This document shows, piece by piece, positions 1 through 8,255 of a stretch of DNA of 42,116 bases. Numbering within the stretch: position 1 is the stretch's first letter; every line of letters begins with the position of its first letter. This DNA comes from Methylothermaceae bacterium (GTDB lineage Bacteria; Pseudomonadota; Gammaproteobacteria; Methylococcales; Methylothermaceae). The notes beneath the pieces are model-generated. The model was given only the letters and a program-made list of their open reading frames with translations. It was not told the origin of the DNA and ran no database searches. The DNA lies in the NCBI GenBank assembly GCA_026985035.1, contig JALSQY010000313.1, forward strand, positions 1 through 42,116, given 5' to 3'. The translations under genes and the position numbers were made by a program.

Positions 1-11
1 GGCGCAGGGCA

Positions 12-1865
12 TTGTTTGGGAGGCGAAATTCTTTGATCACGGTAGGGGGATTGATTGGGGCCATCTTGTTGGCCTGGGCTGGGTCGGTTTCCGCCATTGG
101 AAAGCGGGACCTTCAGATTGAATTGATGACGGCTGGCAATGGCGCGGAAATACGTGCCGGTGAGATGCTACGGATCGGCTTTGGCATCTTTGATAAAAAA
201 AGCCGGAAACCCGTTTCAGGCCGGCATCCGGCGGCTTGGATCCGGCCCAAGGTTCCAGGCCGAAAAAGCTGCGAAAACGCGGTTCGCAACTATCTGGCGC
301 TGGGGCCGAATGCCGGTCAGGATATCAGTCTGAATGGCTATACTTTCGTGACCTTCAATCGTGACAATTCGGTGGCGGTGATAGATCCCCGCTTGAATCT
401 GGCGACCTCCAATTTGCTGTTTTTGGTCCGGTTGCAGGCCAGTGCCGGGGCTTGGCGCATGAGTCCCAATCGTGATGCCATTTATATCTCCTTGCCCGCC
501 AAGAACCGGTTGTTGGTATTCAATCCTCTGACGGGGAAGATCGAAACCCAGGTCAGTGTTGTGGCCGATCCTGTTGCCATGGCGGTTTTTGAAGGCACGG
601 CTTCGGTATGGGTAGGTAGCGGATCCAGCGGTGAACTACAGGCGGTTGACGGGGGCAATCATAAAGTTTTTCGGAAAATCAAGGTAGGCCAGGGCAAGGT
701 TTACTTGGCTCAAGACAAAGCCCGTTCCCGGCTTTTCGCTTATGCTTCGGGAGACGGGCAGCTAATTGTGGTGGATGTGAAACAGCGCAGAGTAATCCGG
801 CGGCTTCAGATAGAACCTCATATGATAGGTATGGATTATTCAGCTGCCGTAGACAAGCTTTATCTGGCTCATCCCGACAAAGGTTATGTGCTTTCTCTTC
901 ATCCCGTCAGCTATTCTCGATCCGAGAAATTAATGATTTCCGGAGTAAGCCGAGGCATAAGAATTTCTCCAGGCGGCCATTGGTTGATGGCTTTCGATGG
1001 CACCCAGGGACAAATTAGTTTGGTGGAAACGGCAACTGGTAACATAACCCATGTGCTTCGTTTCAAGCACCCTTTCGATCAAATTGTTTTTTCAAGCCGC
1101 TATGCCTATATACGCCACACCGATGTTGCCAAAATCAGCCTGATTCACTTGGCTTCTTTGGCGCCTGGCGCGGAACTTGGCGTGATAGAAGTCCCCATTG
1201 GTGTCACGCTCCCCAAGGCGGTGGGAAAGTTACCGCCATTGCCAGCGATTGCTCCTTTGCCGGAAGGAGGTGGCGCAGTGATTGTCAATCCAGCCGACCA
1301 TACCCTGTATTTGTATATGGAAAACGGCATGCAGGCCCCCATGAATGCCTTTAAAACCTGGACGGCGCCGCCTTTATCCGTGATGATTCATGACCGGAGT
1401 TTGCGGGAAGTTCGTCCCGGATTGTATGAAACATTTACCATGATTTCTCAACCAGGCTCCTATGAAGTGGTCTTTTTTCTTCCCGATCCCCCGTTGACGC
1501 GTTGTTTCTCTCTCGAGGTTAAAGGGGATTCATTACCACCTGCCACACGCAAAAATATTTCATCTCAACCATCCGTGACCGTTCTTTCCCGCCCTTTCAT
1601 TGCAGGCCAGGTTGCGAAACTGGAATTTACCATCGCCACCCGTCATCTCCCGCCTGGAAGAATCCGGGATATCAGCGTGTTACTTTTCCGCCCTGGAAGT
1701 AACTGGCAGTTGCGTGCGCACCCCAAGTCTTCCGGCCCGAGACAGTATTATTTCGAGGTCACTTTCCCTTCCCCGGGTAATTACAAAATGGCGGTGGAAT
1801 CGGCCCAGCTGGGCTTGTACTACAGCCAGGCAAGTATGCAAACTATCAAAGTGCTTAGTCAATGA
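12..1865 (+). CDS. Secreted beta-propeller-like protein, function unknown
   Basis: About 617 residues with a hydrophobic N-terminal segment (near residues 8-29), which suggests export to the periplasm or surface. Residues about 100-390 contain repeated blocks of the kind seen in YVTN/YncE-type beta-propellers, such as VAVIDPRLN, LLVFNPLTGKIETQV, LIVVDVKQRRVIRRL and ISLVETATGNITHVL. The last 120 residues look beta-rich and Ig-like. No catalytic motif or haem-binding CXXCH was seen. The first usable start is a TTG at 12, but the frame is open to the window edge, so the true start may lie upstream. The gene ends 27 bases before the convergent LuxR-type gene. The propeller fold is inferred from repeat character and the function is unknown. 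Confidence 0.7.
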   Translation: MFGRRNSLITVGGLIGAILLAWAGSVSAIGKRDLQIELMTAGNGAEIRAGEMLRIGFGIFDKKSRKPVSGRHPAAWIRPKVPGRKSCENAVRNYLALGPNAGQDISLNGYTFVTFNRDNSVAVIDPRLNLATSNLLFLVRLQASAGAWRMSPNRDAIYISLPAKNRLLVFNPLTGKIETQVSVVADPVAMAVFEGTASVWVGSGSSGELQAVDGGNHKVFRKIKVGQGKVYLAQDKARSRLFAYASGDGQLIVVDVKQRRVIRRLQIEPHMIGMDYSAAVDKLYLAHPDKGYVLSLHPVSYSRSEKLMISGVSRGIRISPGGHWLMAFDGTQGQISLVETATGNITHVLRFKHPFDQIVFSSRYAYIRHTDVAKISLIHLASLAPGAELGVIEVPIGVTLPKAVGKLPPLPAIAPLPEGGGAVIVNPADHTLYLYMENGMQAPMNAFKTWTAPPLSVMIHDRSLREVRPGLYETFTMISQPGSYEVVFFLPDPPLTRCFSLEVKGDSLPPATRKNISSQPSVTVLSRPFIAGQVAKLEFTIATRHLPPGRIRDISVLLFRPGSNWQLRAHPKSSGPRQYYFEVTFPSPGNYKMAVESAQLGLYYSQASMQTIKVLSQ

Positions 1866-1892
1866 GGCGCTTGGCGGCAGCTTTGCTCGTTA

Positions 1893-3038
1893 TTATGCCC
1901 CTGCCACATCTTGATATTGAATCAAGGTTTTATTCCAGCTATAAAATAACCGGACCAAGTCCACTTGACGTTCCACGCAGGTTTTGGCGTAGATGCTTTT
2001 CATGTGGCTGCGCGCGGTGTTGTGGGTGATATTCAATATGTCGGCAGCTTGATTGAGCCGGTAGCCTTCCAGAATCAGGCGCAGCAATCGTTCTTCGGCG
2101 GGGGTTAGGCCGAACAAGGCAACCAGCATGGAAAAATGCATTTCCTCGACATGTTCCGGCACGATGGCGAAAATCAAAGCCACATGATCTTCCTGGCCAA
2201 TCACTTTCCGCAGTTTCCGCTGCAGGGGTGAAATGACCAACAGCAATGGTTGCTGGCCCCTGTGGCGGGGCAGCATGAGTATTCCGCCCAAGTCTTTGGG
2301 CGATTTTTCGGTAGCCGTGGTTGCTTTATCAATCAGGGTTTGCAGTCTTTTGTCGAGGAAACTATTGACGGTGCGGAGCTGTTCTGATTGATACCGCAGT
2401 TCCTCGCTTTCTTTTAGCAGCTGTTGCGCGGTGTGATTGGCAAACAAGATCCGTCTTTTGGGATCGACAATGAAAATGGCGTCGGATTGTTGCTCGATCA
2501 CTTCATCAATCACCACCATGTGCCACAGATAGCGGTTGAGTTTCATGGCCTGTTCCAGGTGGGGCATCAATTTCTGGATGAAACGTTGTTCTGCCAACGT
2601 GAAATTACCCTGGGTTTTGGAACGGAAAATCTCAAGGAAAAAAACCCTGGAACCTTCCCGTTTCACTGTCGCACACAGCCGATACCAAAGATGCTGGGGC
2701 TTCATCCACTCGGTATAAAAAGGGGTGCGGATCAACTGTTCGCTGGAAAGAATCTCTTCTCCCCGGCAAATTTGGTTCTGCTGATAGTACTTGTCGGTAT
2801 CCATGAAAGGGTTTTCGGCAGCATATTGGCTTGTGTATTTTCTGACATAGGCAGGATCGTGACCCGCAAAATGGATGATGGTGCCTTTGTGGCTGGAAAA
2901 ATCGTAATCACTCCATGCGGCGGCTGTGGCATTGAGGGAAATTTTCAGTTTTTCGAGAAAAGATTGCCACTTTCGGCTATTTCCGGCAGCTTCATAGATT
3001 AGACCAATGCAGTTTTCGACCGAGTATTGTGGTTGCAT
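1893..3038 (-). CDS. LuxR-family transcriptional regulator with PAS-like sensor region
   Basis: A protein of 381 residues ending in a GerE/LuxR-type helix-turn-helix (last 75 residues, with LTPAEERLLRLILEGY and ITHNTARSHMKSIYAKT). The middle, around VIEQQSDAIFIVDPKRRIL, looks like a PAS-type sensor. The N-terminal third may be a further ligand-binding region. The frame extends upstream to an ATG at 3146, but the ATG at 3038 is preceded by AGAGG 10 bases upstream and gives a better N-terminus, so I chose it. No phosphoreceiver domain is present, so it probably senses a small molecule or protein directly. It lies close to the surface-protein cluster at 3.3-10.5 kb and is the only regulator in this part of the window, so it is a candidate controller of that cluster (inference). 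Confidence 0.85.
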   Translation of the reverse strand: MQPQYSVENCIGLIYEAAGNSRKWQSFLEKLKISLNATAAAWSDYDFSSHKGTIIHFAGHDPAYVRKYTSQYAAENPFMDTDKYYQQNQICRGEEILSSEQLIRTPFYTEWMKPQHLWYRLCATVKREGSRVFFLEIFRSKTQGNFTLAEQRFIQKLMPHLEQAMKLNRYLWHMVVIDEVIEQQSDAIFIVDPKRRILFANHTAQQLLKESEELRYQSEQLRTVNSFLDKRLQTLIDKATTATEKSPKDLGGILMLPRHRGQQPLLLVISPLQRKLRKVIGQEDHVALIFAIVPEHVEEMHFSMLVALFGLTPAEERLLRLILEGYRLNQAADILNITHNTARSHMKSIYAKTCVERQVDLVRLFYSWNKTLIQYQDVAGA

Positions 3039-3264
3039 CACGTAATAACCTCTAGTAAATGAGATAATTCGGCCTGACTTGCCATTTTTATCTTCGAAAC
3101 AATAGGCGGTCCATCTTGAAAACCAAATAAAATGAGATTGCGCCACGGGAAAAGTATTATGAGAAAGCTATTTTGTGGCTGCTAATATGGTAAATTAAAA
3201 TTTACCCTGCGGAAAGGTAATTTTACGCACTGCCTGAGACTATTTGTCGAAGATTTATCGAAAT
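3039..3264. promoter_or_regulatory. AT-rich upstream region of the LuxR-type gene with an 18-bp palindrome
   Basis: This stretch holds the leader of the regulator gene. At 3189-3206 there is an inverted repeat, GGTAAATT-AA-AATTTACC, with perfect 8-base arms, about 150 bases upstream of the chosen start. A related half-site, GGTAATTTTAC, follows near 3226. It could be an operator for autoregulation, but AT-rich palindromes can arise by chance. No clear sigma-70 promoter was assigned. Confidence 0.3.
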
Positions 3265-3420
3265 ATGAAAGTTATATTTTTAAATAAGTATATTCTAATA
3301 TTTTTAATACAGTCAATTGCTTCAAGGGTTCGCGTGGATCAATCTTTGCCACCTGTGGGGCTGCCGGTTAAGGACTGGCTCAATCAGAATTTTCCAGGCA
3401 TGGAGGCTCTAAGTTTTTAG
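3265..3420 (+). CDS. Possible small secreted peptide (51 residues)
   Basis: A short frame, ATG at 3265 to TAG at 3420. Its product begins with a typical signal-peptide shape (MKVIFLNKYILIFLIQSIAS), followed by a polar, protein-like segment rich in Pro and aromatic residues (SLPPVGLPVKDWLNQNFPG). The upstream Shine-Dalgarno is poor (GAAGA about 12 bases away), which is the main weakness. Its last 41 bases overlap the 3' end of the PEP-CTERM-like gene on the other strand, in the part of that gene encoding an unusual tail. It does not carry the VTAG element found in the nearby small secreted proteins. It could be a genuine small gene, a remnant of a longer one, or chance. Confidence 0.35.
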   Translation: MKVIFLNKYILIFLIQSIASRVRVDQSLPPVGLPVKDWLNQNFPGMEALSF

Positions 3421-4621
3421 AAGGCCCATCAGATTTTTGTATCTTTACATAGTATCTTTTTCGAAATAAAAACATACTGACCAATCCCAGTAATATCATG
3501 CTGGAACTATCTGGTGCCGGTATCTCTTGGGAAGTGCCTGCCATGGTTCCTTCAAGGGGAACCGTTATCCAGCTTTCCGTGTAACCGAACACCATAGTTT
3601 CCACACCGCTGCCTGCAAAAAGCAGGCTGTCCGGGGAGGAATATTGCGCAAAGCTGTCACTGGTATTGATAGCCAGGAAGGCGGATGTGCTTCCGGTTAA
3701 GGCAAGATTTTCCCCGGTCATTGCGGAAAAGGCGTCGTTGACACTGAATCCCGCAGACGAAGCTGAACTGTCCGCTGTAATCAATGTGTCAATGGAGGCG
3801 ACCACCAATTTGCTCATAAAATTTGCCAGCGAGTCGGCGGCGCCATTGGCGAGCAATAGGTTGTCAGCCGTGGATGCGCCCGTGTTCGTTGTGGTTTGTT
3901 CTCCTTTAGTGGCATTTTCATCAATCGTCTCCAATGCTCCCATACTGATAGCCAAGGTTTCTCCAATAGCCGAGGCTACGGCGGAGCCGTGACTATCTCC
4001 TTCATCCAGCAAATCACCGCTGGCCGAGGTCAAGGCACTGCTCCAACTGGAAATAAGGGAGGAGGCCGAGGTGGTAACCAGGCTTTCTTCGTCATCAATC
4101 ACAATGGTGTCTGCAAAGCTCGCCCCATCCACATGAGCCTGGCCTGCGGAAGCCAATTGACCTCCCGCGGCAAGTGACCAAGTGCTACTGCTTCCAGAAG
4201 ACCGAGAAGAAGCATTTGTATTCAGCGCGATGGCGGGGAAAAGTGACGTGCCACTGCTTTGCGTAAACGCCTGGGCTGTGGCCTGGCTGCCGGAAGCGAC
4301 GATATCGGCCGCAATGGTGGTATGAGATCGGGCAAATCCATCAATCAGGGAGTCGGTGGCCGCGAGAGACACTGCCGGTTGATTGGCGGCGGTAGAAACT
4401 GCCTCGGAGAAGGTGGCTGCGAGAAAAATGGAAACGCTGCCGGCACTCGAGGCCCCCTCAGTAGCAAAGTCTGAATCCAACCCCACCAGGATGTGGGCTA
4501 CCCGGTTCTGGGAAAGGTTCCATTGCATGAGTTGCTCAAGTTGAGCGGATGAAGTTGGCAGCGCTTGGACCTTGAGGGAAATAACGAGCAAGGCTAAGGA
4601 AACGTGAAAAAACCGGCACAT
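3380..4621 (-). CDS. Ser/Ala-rich secreted protein with PEP-CTERM-like anchor
   Basis: 413 residues with an N-terminal signal peptide (VSLALLVISLKVQA). A long low-complexity region rich in Ser, Ala, Thr and Asp follows, with few charged or aromatic residues, as in extracellular matrix or surface proteins. Near the C-terminus, residues 367-389 read IPAPDSSSMILLGLVSMFLF then RKR: a PEP-like motif, a transmembrane segment and a basic cluster. This is the architecture of PEP-CTERM proteins, which are sorted by an exosortase. The Glu of the usual PEP is Ala here. Unusually, 24 residues follow the basic cluster, where family members normally end. A strong ribosome site (AGGAGAGG) precedes the ATG. 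No exosortase is in the window. The gene is divergent from the VTAG-protein cluster. Confidence 0.75.
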   Translation of the reverse strand: MCRFFHVSLALLVISLKVQALPTSSAQLEQLMQWNLSQNRVAHILVGLDSDFATEGASSAGSVSIFLAATFSEAVSTAANQPAVSLAATDSLIDGFARSHTTIAADIVASGSQATAQAFTQSSGTSLFPAIALNTNASSRSSGSSSTWSLAAGGQLASAGQAHVDGASFADTIVIDDEESLVTTSASSLISSWSSALTSASGDLLDEGDSHGSAVASAIGETLAISMGALETIDENATKGEQTTTNTGASTADNLLLANGAADSLANFMSKLVVASIDTLITADSSASSAGFSVNDAFSAMTGENLALTGSTSAFLAINTSDSFAQYSSPDSLLFAGSGVETMVFGYTESWITVPLEGTMAGTSQEIPAPDSSSMILLGLVSMFLFRKRYYVKIQKSDGPSKNLEPPCLENSD

Positions 4622-5026
4622 GTCATCCTCTCCTGGGCGGGGCTGCCTCTCAATGGTAAGTCCTGCACCTTATAAATTATAAATTGTTGTTTACCCAGTG
4701 TACGTAATTTATGGATATCTGCACGTGAATATTACCGCAACAAAATAATAAAAGTATTGTTTTTCGTAAAAACAATGCTTTAGGCAAGTTTATTGTATTA
4801 GTTATTGACTGGCATCACCCATAGGGGTGATACGGTATCACCTTTGGGGGTGATGACATGAAATAAAGGGAGCCGTATAAGTAATAACGCGGATAAAGTT
4901 TCGATGGGAGAAATAAATATATTCTGTCGAAACTATCTGCGGATTAAAAGGAAACAAAACCTAGTATTTTGTTTGCTTATTAATCCAGCTCTTGATGTTT
5001 TATAAACAACGAAAGGAGAGATTGCC
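4622..5026. promoter_or_regulatory. Divergent regulatory region with twin 18-bp palindromes
   Basis: A 405-base non-coding region between the PEP-CTERM-like gene and the small-protein cluster. Two palindromes with the same half-sites occur in tandem: ATCACCCATAGGGGTGAT at 4814-4831 and ATCACCTTTGGGGGTGAT at 4837-4854. Their centres are 23 bases apart, about two helical turns. A possible -10 (TATAAG, 4876-4881) puts the start near 4888, so the palindromes would be centred near -42 and -65, typical activator positions. A weaker TTGACT at 4805-4810 could be a -35 that the palindromes would overlap. The start at 5027 has the ribosome site AAAGGAGAG. Operator function is inferred from symmetry and spacing. 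Confidence 0.55.
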
Positions 5027-5425
5027 ATGACTAAAAAATATTTAACCTTGATCTCTGGCGCGGTTTTGGCGTTATCAACAGGTTTTGCCAGTGCGGAACA
5101 GCCGTTGCAATTGACGGCCAGTCAAATGGATGGCGTCACTGCAGGTGTGGGTTTCGACAGCAATACGCTGATTCAAAAGCTGGTGCAAATTCAAGAATCC
5201 ATTGTGGAATTGAAGCAGGCGCAATTCGATGTCCGCACTTTTGTCATTGGATTTTCTGCGGTGGCTGAAGCCGAGGCCGATGCCGAAGGGCCCAACAGTG
5301 ATGCTCAAACCTTTACCTTTGCCGAAATAACCCCGACAAACAACGGGTTTTTCAAGGCCAATTCCTTGTCCAAGAGCATCGCCCTGGTTTCTCCCGCAGG
5401 TGTGACGCCACCTCCTGTTCAGTAG
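5027..5425 (+). CDS. Small secreted VTAG-leader protein, copy 1
   Basis: 132 residues. A Sec signal peptide covers residues 1-23 (cleavage after FASA). Residues 24-40 form a pro-segment ending LTASQMDGVTAG, which resembles the double-glycine-type leaders of peptides cut by C39 peptidases, with Ala-Gly in place of Gly-Gly. The mature part would start at VGF and contains KQAQFDVRTFV, an acidic Ala-rich stretch (AVAEAEADAEGPNSDAQTF) and a Pro-rich C-terminus. It is a close paralogue of the next gene, 39 bases downstream, and the two mature regions are mostly identical. It is the first gene after the palindrome-bearing leader. I do not recognise a named family. A role as secreted matrix or fibre subunit is inferred from the C39 peptidase and barrel genes downstream. 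Confidence 0.8.
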   Translation: MTKKYLTLISGAVLALSTGFASAEQPLQLTASQMDGVTAGVGFDSNTLIQKLVQIQESIVELKQAQFDVRTFVIGFSAVAEAEADAEGPNSDAQTFTFAEITPTNNGFFKANSLSKSIALVSPAGVTPPPVQ

Positions 5426-5464
5426 CTTTAGGTTTAATTTGGAAAAACATTTAGGAGACGAGAA

Positions 5465-5878
5465 ATGACTAAATCCTTATCTTTTATCAGTGCAGCAGTG
5501 TTGGGCTTAACCCTTGGAACCGCCGGTGCAGAAGAACCTGTGACATTGAGTGCGGCCCAGATGGATAACGTCACGGCCGGGGTGGGATTCACCAGTAATA
5601 CGCTGATTCAAAAACTGGTGGATATTCAGGAAGCCATTCTTGAAGTGAAACAAGCGCAATTTGATGTCCGCACCTTTGTGGTGGGATTTTCAGCGGTGGC
5701 CGAAGCCGAGGCCGATGCCGAAGGGCCCAACAGTGATGCCCAAACCTTTACCTTTGCGGAAATCACCCCAACCACCACGGCGGCGAATTTCTTCAAAGCC
5801 AACTCGCTTTCCAAGAGCATCGCATTAGTATCGCCAACGGGCGCAACGCCGGTACCGGCGCCGGCACCTGGCCAGTAA
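5465..5878 (+). CDS. Small secreted VTAG-leader protein, copy 2
   Basis: 137 residues, a tandem paralogue of the preceding gene. A signal peptide covers residues 1-22 (GTAGA), then a pro-segment ends LSAAQMDNVTAG at residues 28-39. The mature region matches copy 1 through SNTLIQKLV, KQAQFDVRTFV, the block AEADAEGPNSDAQTFTFAEI and FFKANSLSKSIALVSP. It differs mainly by a short insertion and a longer Pro-rich tail (PVPAPAPGQ). The ribosome site TTAGGAGACG lies just upstream. Conservation of the mature part, while the signal peptide has drifted, suggests selection on the exported product. Function is unknown and it is probably co-transcribed with copy 1. Confidence 0.8.
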   Translation: MTKSLSFISAAVLGLTLGTAGAEEPVTLSAAQMDNVTAGVGFTSNTLIQKLVDIQEAILEVKQAQFDVRTFVVGFSAVAEAEADAEGPNSDAQTFTFAEITPTTTAANFFKANSLSKSIALVSPTGATPVPAPAPGQ

Positions 5879-6036
5879 AGGTAGATGTGGATGGGATTTG
5901 ACATGATGGACAGGGAAGTCCATTTCCAAGGTTTAAGGTTTAGAGAATGATTTTCATGGTTTCTCCGAAAAATGCACCTGTATCGGCGCGAGGTTTTTGA
6001 TGATGGAAACCCACGCTTTTTAGAAGGAGAGTTGAA

Positions 6037-7683
6037 ATGCTTAAAAGAAATTTTTTACTGGCAGCAGTGCTTTCGTTGGGACTGACTGCTTCATTCGTTG
6101 TCCAGGCGGACGATATCGAATTTTGTGTCACGGGCAGCAATCCATGTCCCGCCGGCGATATTGTCAAGCTGGATATTTTTGATTGGTCCCCGGATTCGGC
6201 ATTGGTCAAGGATGTGCTTCCCGCAGCGGAAGGGAAAGCATTCGTGCTCTATACCCATGCCTCTATGGCTAATTTCATGCTCGATGGCAGTGTTGTGGAT
6301 GGCAAGGGTTTGAATGGCGCTGGAAGTAACAGCAAAAATACAAGTTTTGAAATTACCGCCATTGCTGTATTTCCCTCAAAGGTCGATTCTGTGGCGGGGA
6401 ATACCATTGTCAACAGTCAAGTTCCAGGTCAGACGGTCTTTGAAATCTGGATTGACGAAGGGAGTGACAGCGAGGGCCTTTCCGGGTTCGGTTACCGCAA
6501 CGGCAAAAAGATTTTGAGCGGAACCATTTCCGGCGCGACCAGCAATTTTACCGGCACGGGTGGTGGCGCTGGCAATGCAATGGATCAATTCGGCCCGGAT
6601 GAGTGGGGTATCGATTCGTTGAAAGGGATTGGCGGTTCCAATTTCAATGTTCATGTCACATTTCAAGATCCTGATTATTTCATCACGCCCATTGACACCT
6701 TGCGCTTCAACAACTCCCAGATTCTGGAATTCCGCGAAGCAGATCCTTCCGCTTGTTTTGACAATATCGGCGGCGGGGGGTGTGCCGCCGGGGCGACACC
6801 CATTGCCGGCACCGGTAATGGCAACAACGGCGGGGCAGGAGGAACCATCCCCCATGTCGGTATCATCAATGGCGGGCTCCCACCCGATGGCGGCCCGGAT
6901 TTGCTGCTGCAAGTGGATGCCAATAACAGTTTTCTCAAACCCAGAGAAGGCATCGGAGTCGCAAAATGTTATTTTGGCAAGCAGGTGCCACCCATAACCG
7001 AGGATAATCCCAGACTGCCAAACCCCATCGCCCGGGTCACTTTGAACGATCAGTTCGCCAGCCGGGTGACCGATGTTCGTTTCTTGCGGGGGTTGTGTAA
7101 TCCTGCCGGGAAGAATGAACCGGTCGATCCTAACCGCACCGATCACTATAGCTGTTATTCCATTACCGATGTGCCGGGACAAGGAGTTTTCTTCCCGCCC
7201 AGTGAAGTCGTCTTCGAGACCCAGAATTTTGGCCAAGACAAAGCTCGCTTGGGAAGTGCTCTTGAACTTTGTATTCCGGCGATCAAAAACGGCGTGGGCA
7301 CCATCGAGGGTCATGGGCTCAAATGTTACAACGTAAACCGTAACGAGCAGCAGGAATTTCCCAGCTTTACTTTCGATGACCAGTTCGACATCGCCGAAGA
7401 CACGCCAAGAGATATCAAAAAGTTGAGCCGGTTCTGTACCCCAGTGGGCAAGGATACCCCCGATCCCGCGCCGGTGGAAACGGAAGATCCCGGCACCTGG
7501 GCGCACTGGGCTTGCTATGACTATGTAGCGTCGCCTTACACGGTATTTCCATTGGCCGAGCGAATCCCGGTCAATCTGGAAGATATGTTGATTCAAGATG
7601 CCCTGGGTCAAGACATTATTTTCACTACCGAAGGCGAGCGGCGTTTCTGTGAACCGGCCAGAAAACTTTCCTTTACCCCTTAG
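6037..7683 (+). CDS. Large secreted protein with four Cys-containing C-terminal repeats
   Basis: 548 residues with a signal peptide (residues 1-24, ending VVQA) and a strong ribosome site (AAGGAGAG). Residues 25-240 are a beta-rich domain with no recognised match. A Gly/Asn-rich linker follows (about 246-271). The C-terminal half repeats a pattern of a V-x-L-x-D-Q-F-like strand followed by an LC-x-P-x-x-K motif: GLCNPAGK, ELCIPAIK, RFCTPVGK and RFCEPARK, with Cys near 354, 412, 467 and 537. Paired CYxxx cysteines (HYSCY, LKCY, HWACY) lie between them. This resembles domain DUF7450 of secreted proteins, from memory. Disulphide-stabilised repeats are likely. It has no VTAG element. Its position inside the cluster suggests a large surface or adhesin-type component (inference). 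Confidence 0.75.
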   Translation: MLKRNFLLAAVLSLGLTASFVVQADDIEFCVTGSNPCPAGDIVKLDIFDWSPDSALVKDVLPAAEGKAFVLYTHASMANFMLDGSVVDGKGLNGAGSNSKNTSFEITAIAVFPSKVDSVAGNTIVNSQVPGQTVFEIWIDEGSDSEGLSGFGYRNGKKILSGTISGATSNFTGTGGGAGNAMDQFGPDEWGIDSLKGIGGSNFNVHVTFQDPDYFITPIDTLRFNNSQILEFREADPSACFDNIGGGGCAAGATPIAGTGNGNNGGAGGTIPHVGIINGGLPPDGGPDLLLQVDANNSFLKPREGIGVAKCYFGKQVPPITEDNPRLPNPIARVTLNDQFASRVTDVRFLRGLCNPAGKNEPVDPNRTDHYSCYSITDVPGQGVFFPPSEVVFETQNFGQDKARLGSALELCIPAIKNGVGTIEGHGLKCYNVNRNEQQEFPSFTFDDQFDIAEDTPRDIKKLSRFCTPVGKDTPDPAPVETEDPGTWAHWACYDYVASPYTVFPLAERIPVNLEDMLIQDALGQDIIFTTEGERRFCEPARKLSFTP

Positions 7684-7836
7684 GGAGCTTCTGACGAGGC
7701 TCCTTAGATGAAGCACGCATGCTTGGGATGACAGGAGGATATCCACTGCCAGGGACGGCAAGGAAAGGAGAAGAAAACGGGCAACAGGATAAAACCTGTT
7801 GATTTCGAATTCAGTCCTGGATCAGGAGTAAAGCAA

Positions 7837-8241
7837 ATGAATTATGTTTATCCACCGAACCGGTTGGCCACCTTGGTAACCCTGGCGCTTCTGAGCGGTG
7901 CGGCCTTCCCGGTGAACGCGGACCAGGGAATCATGACTACCGGGGAACTGGACAGCGTGACGGCAGGGAGGGTTGCCAGCGCAATGGATCATAATAACCG
8001 GTTTCTGGCTCAAGCCCAGGCGCGGGGATCTTCAGTCACCGTTTCCGCCCTAACCGGTCTTGATTCCGCCCAGGCAAGGGCAAGCGCGCATACAACCGGC
8101 AGCTTGGCGCAAGCCGCTTCTGAAAGTTTGACAGTAGGTGCGCCCAAACGGCCGCAAGTGAGTCGCGTGGGCCTTTTTCCCCGGCCAGTGCCGCGTTTGC
8201 TGCAACCTCTTTTGAGAAAATTACCCAAAATTCGTTATTAA
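7837..8241 (+). CDS. Small secreted VTAG-leader protein, third type
   Basis: 134 residues. A signal peptide ends near residue 28 (AAFPVNA), followed by a short pro-segment ending MTTGELDSVTAG at residues 33-44. The mature part starts RVASAMDHNN, is rich in Ala, Ser and Gln (AQAQARGSS, SAQARASAHTTGSLAQAAS) and ends in a basic Pro/Arg/Leu-rich tail (PRPVPRLLQPLLRKLPKIRY). It is unrelated to the two tandem paralogues beyond the leader element. The ribosome site CAGGAG lies 8 bases before the ATG. The gene sits 14 bases before the next small gene, so the two are probably translated from one message. The family is not recognised. Confidence 0.72.
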   Translation: MNYVYPPNRLATLVTLALLSGAAFPVNADQGIMTTGELDSVTAGRVASAMDHNNRFLAQAQARGSSVTVSALTGLDSAQARASAHTTGSLAQAASESLTVGAPKRPQVSRVGLFPRPVPRLLQPLLRKLPKIRY

Positions 8242-8255
8242 CGGAGGACTACCCA

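Noticed and set aside
6376-7761. Open frame of 461 codons on the minus strand, antisense to the Cys-repeat protein gene
   Set aside because: The plus-strand protein has a signal peptide, ribosome site and repeated motifs, and the antisense frame has none of these.
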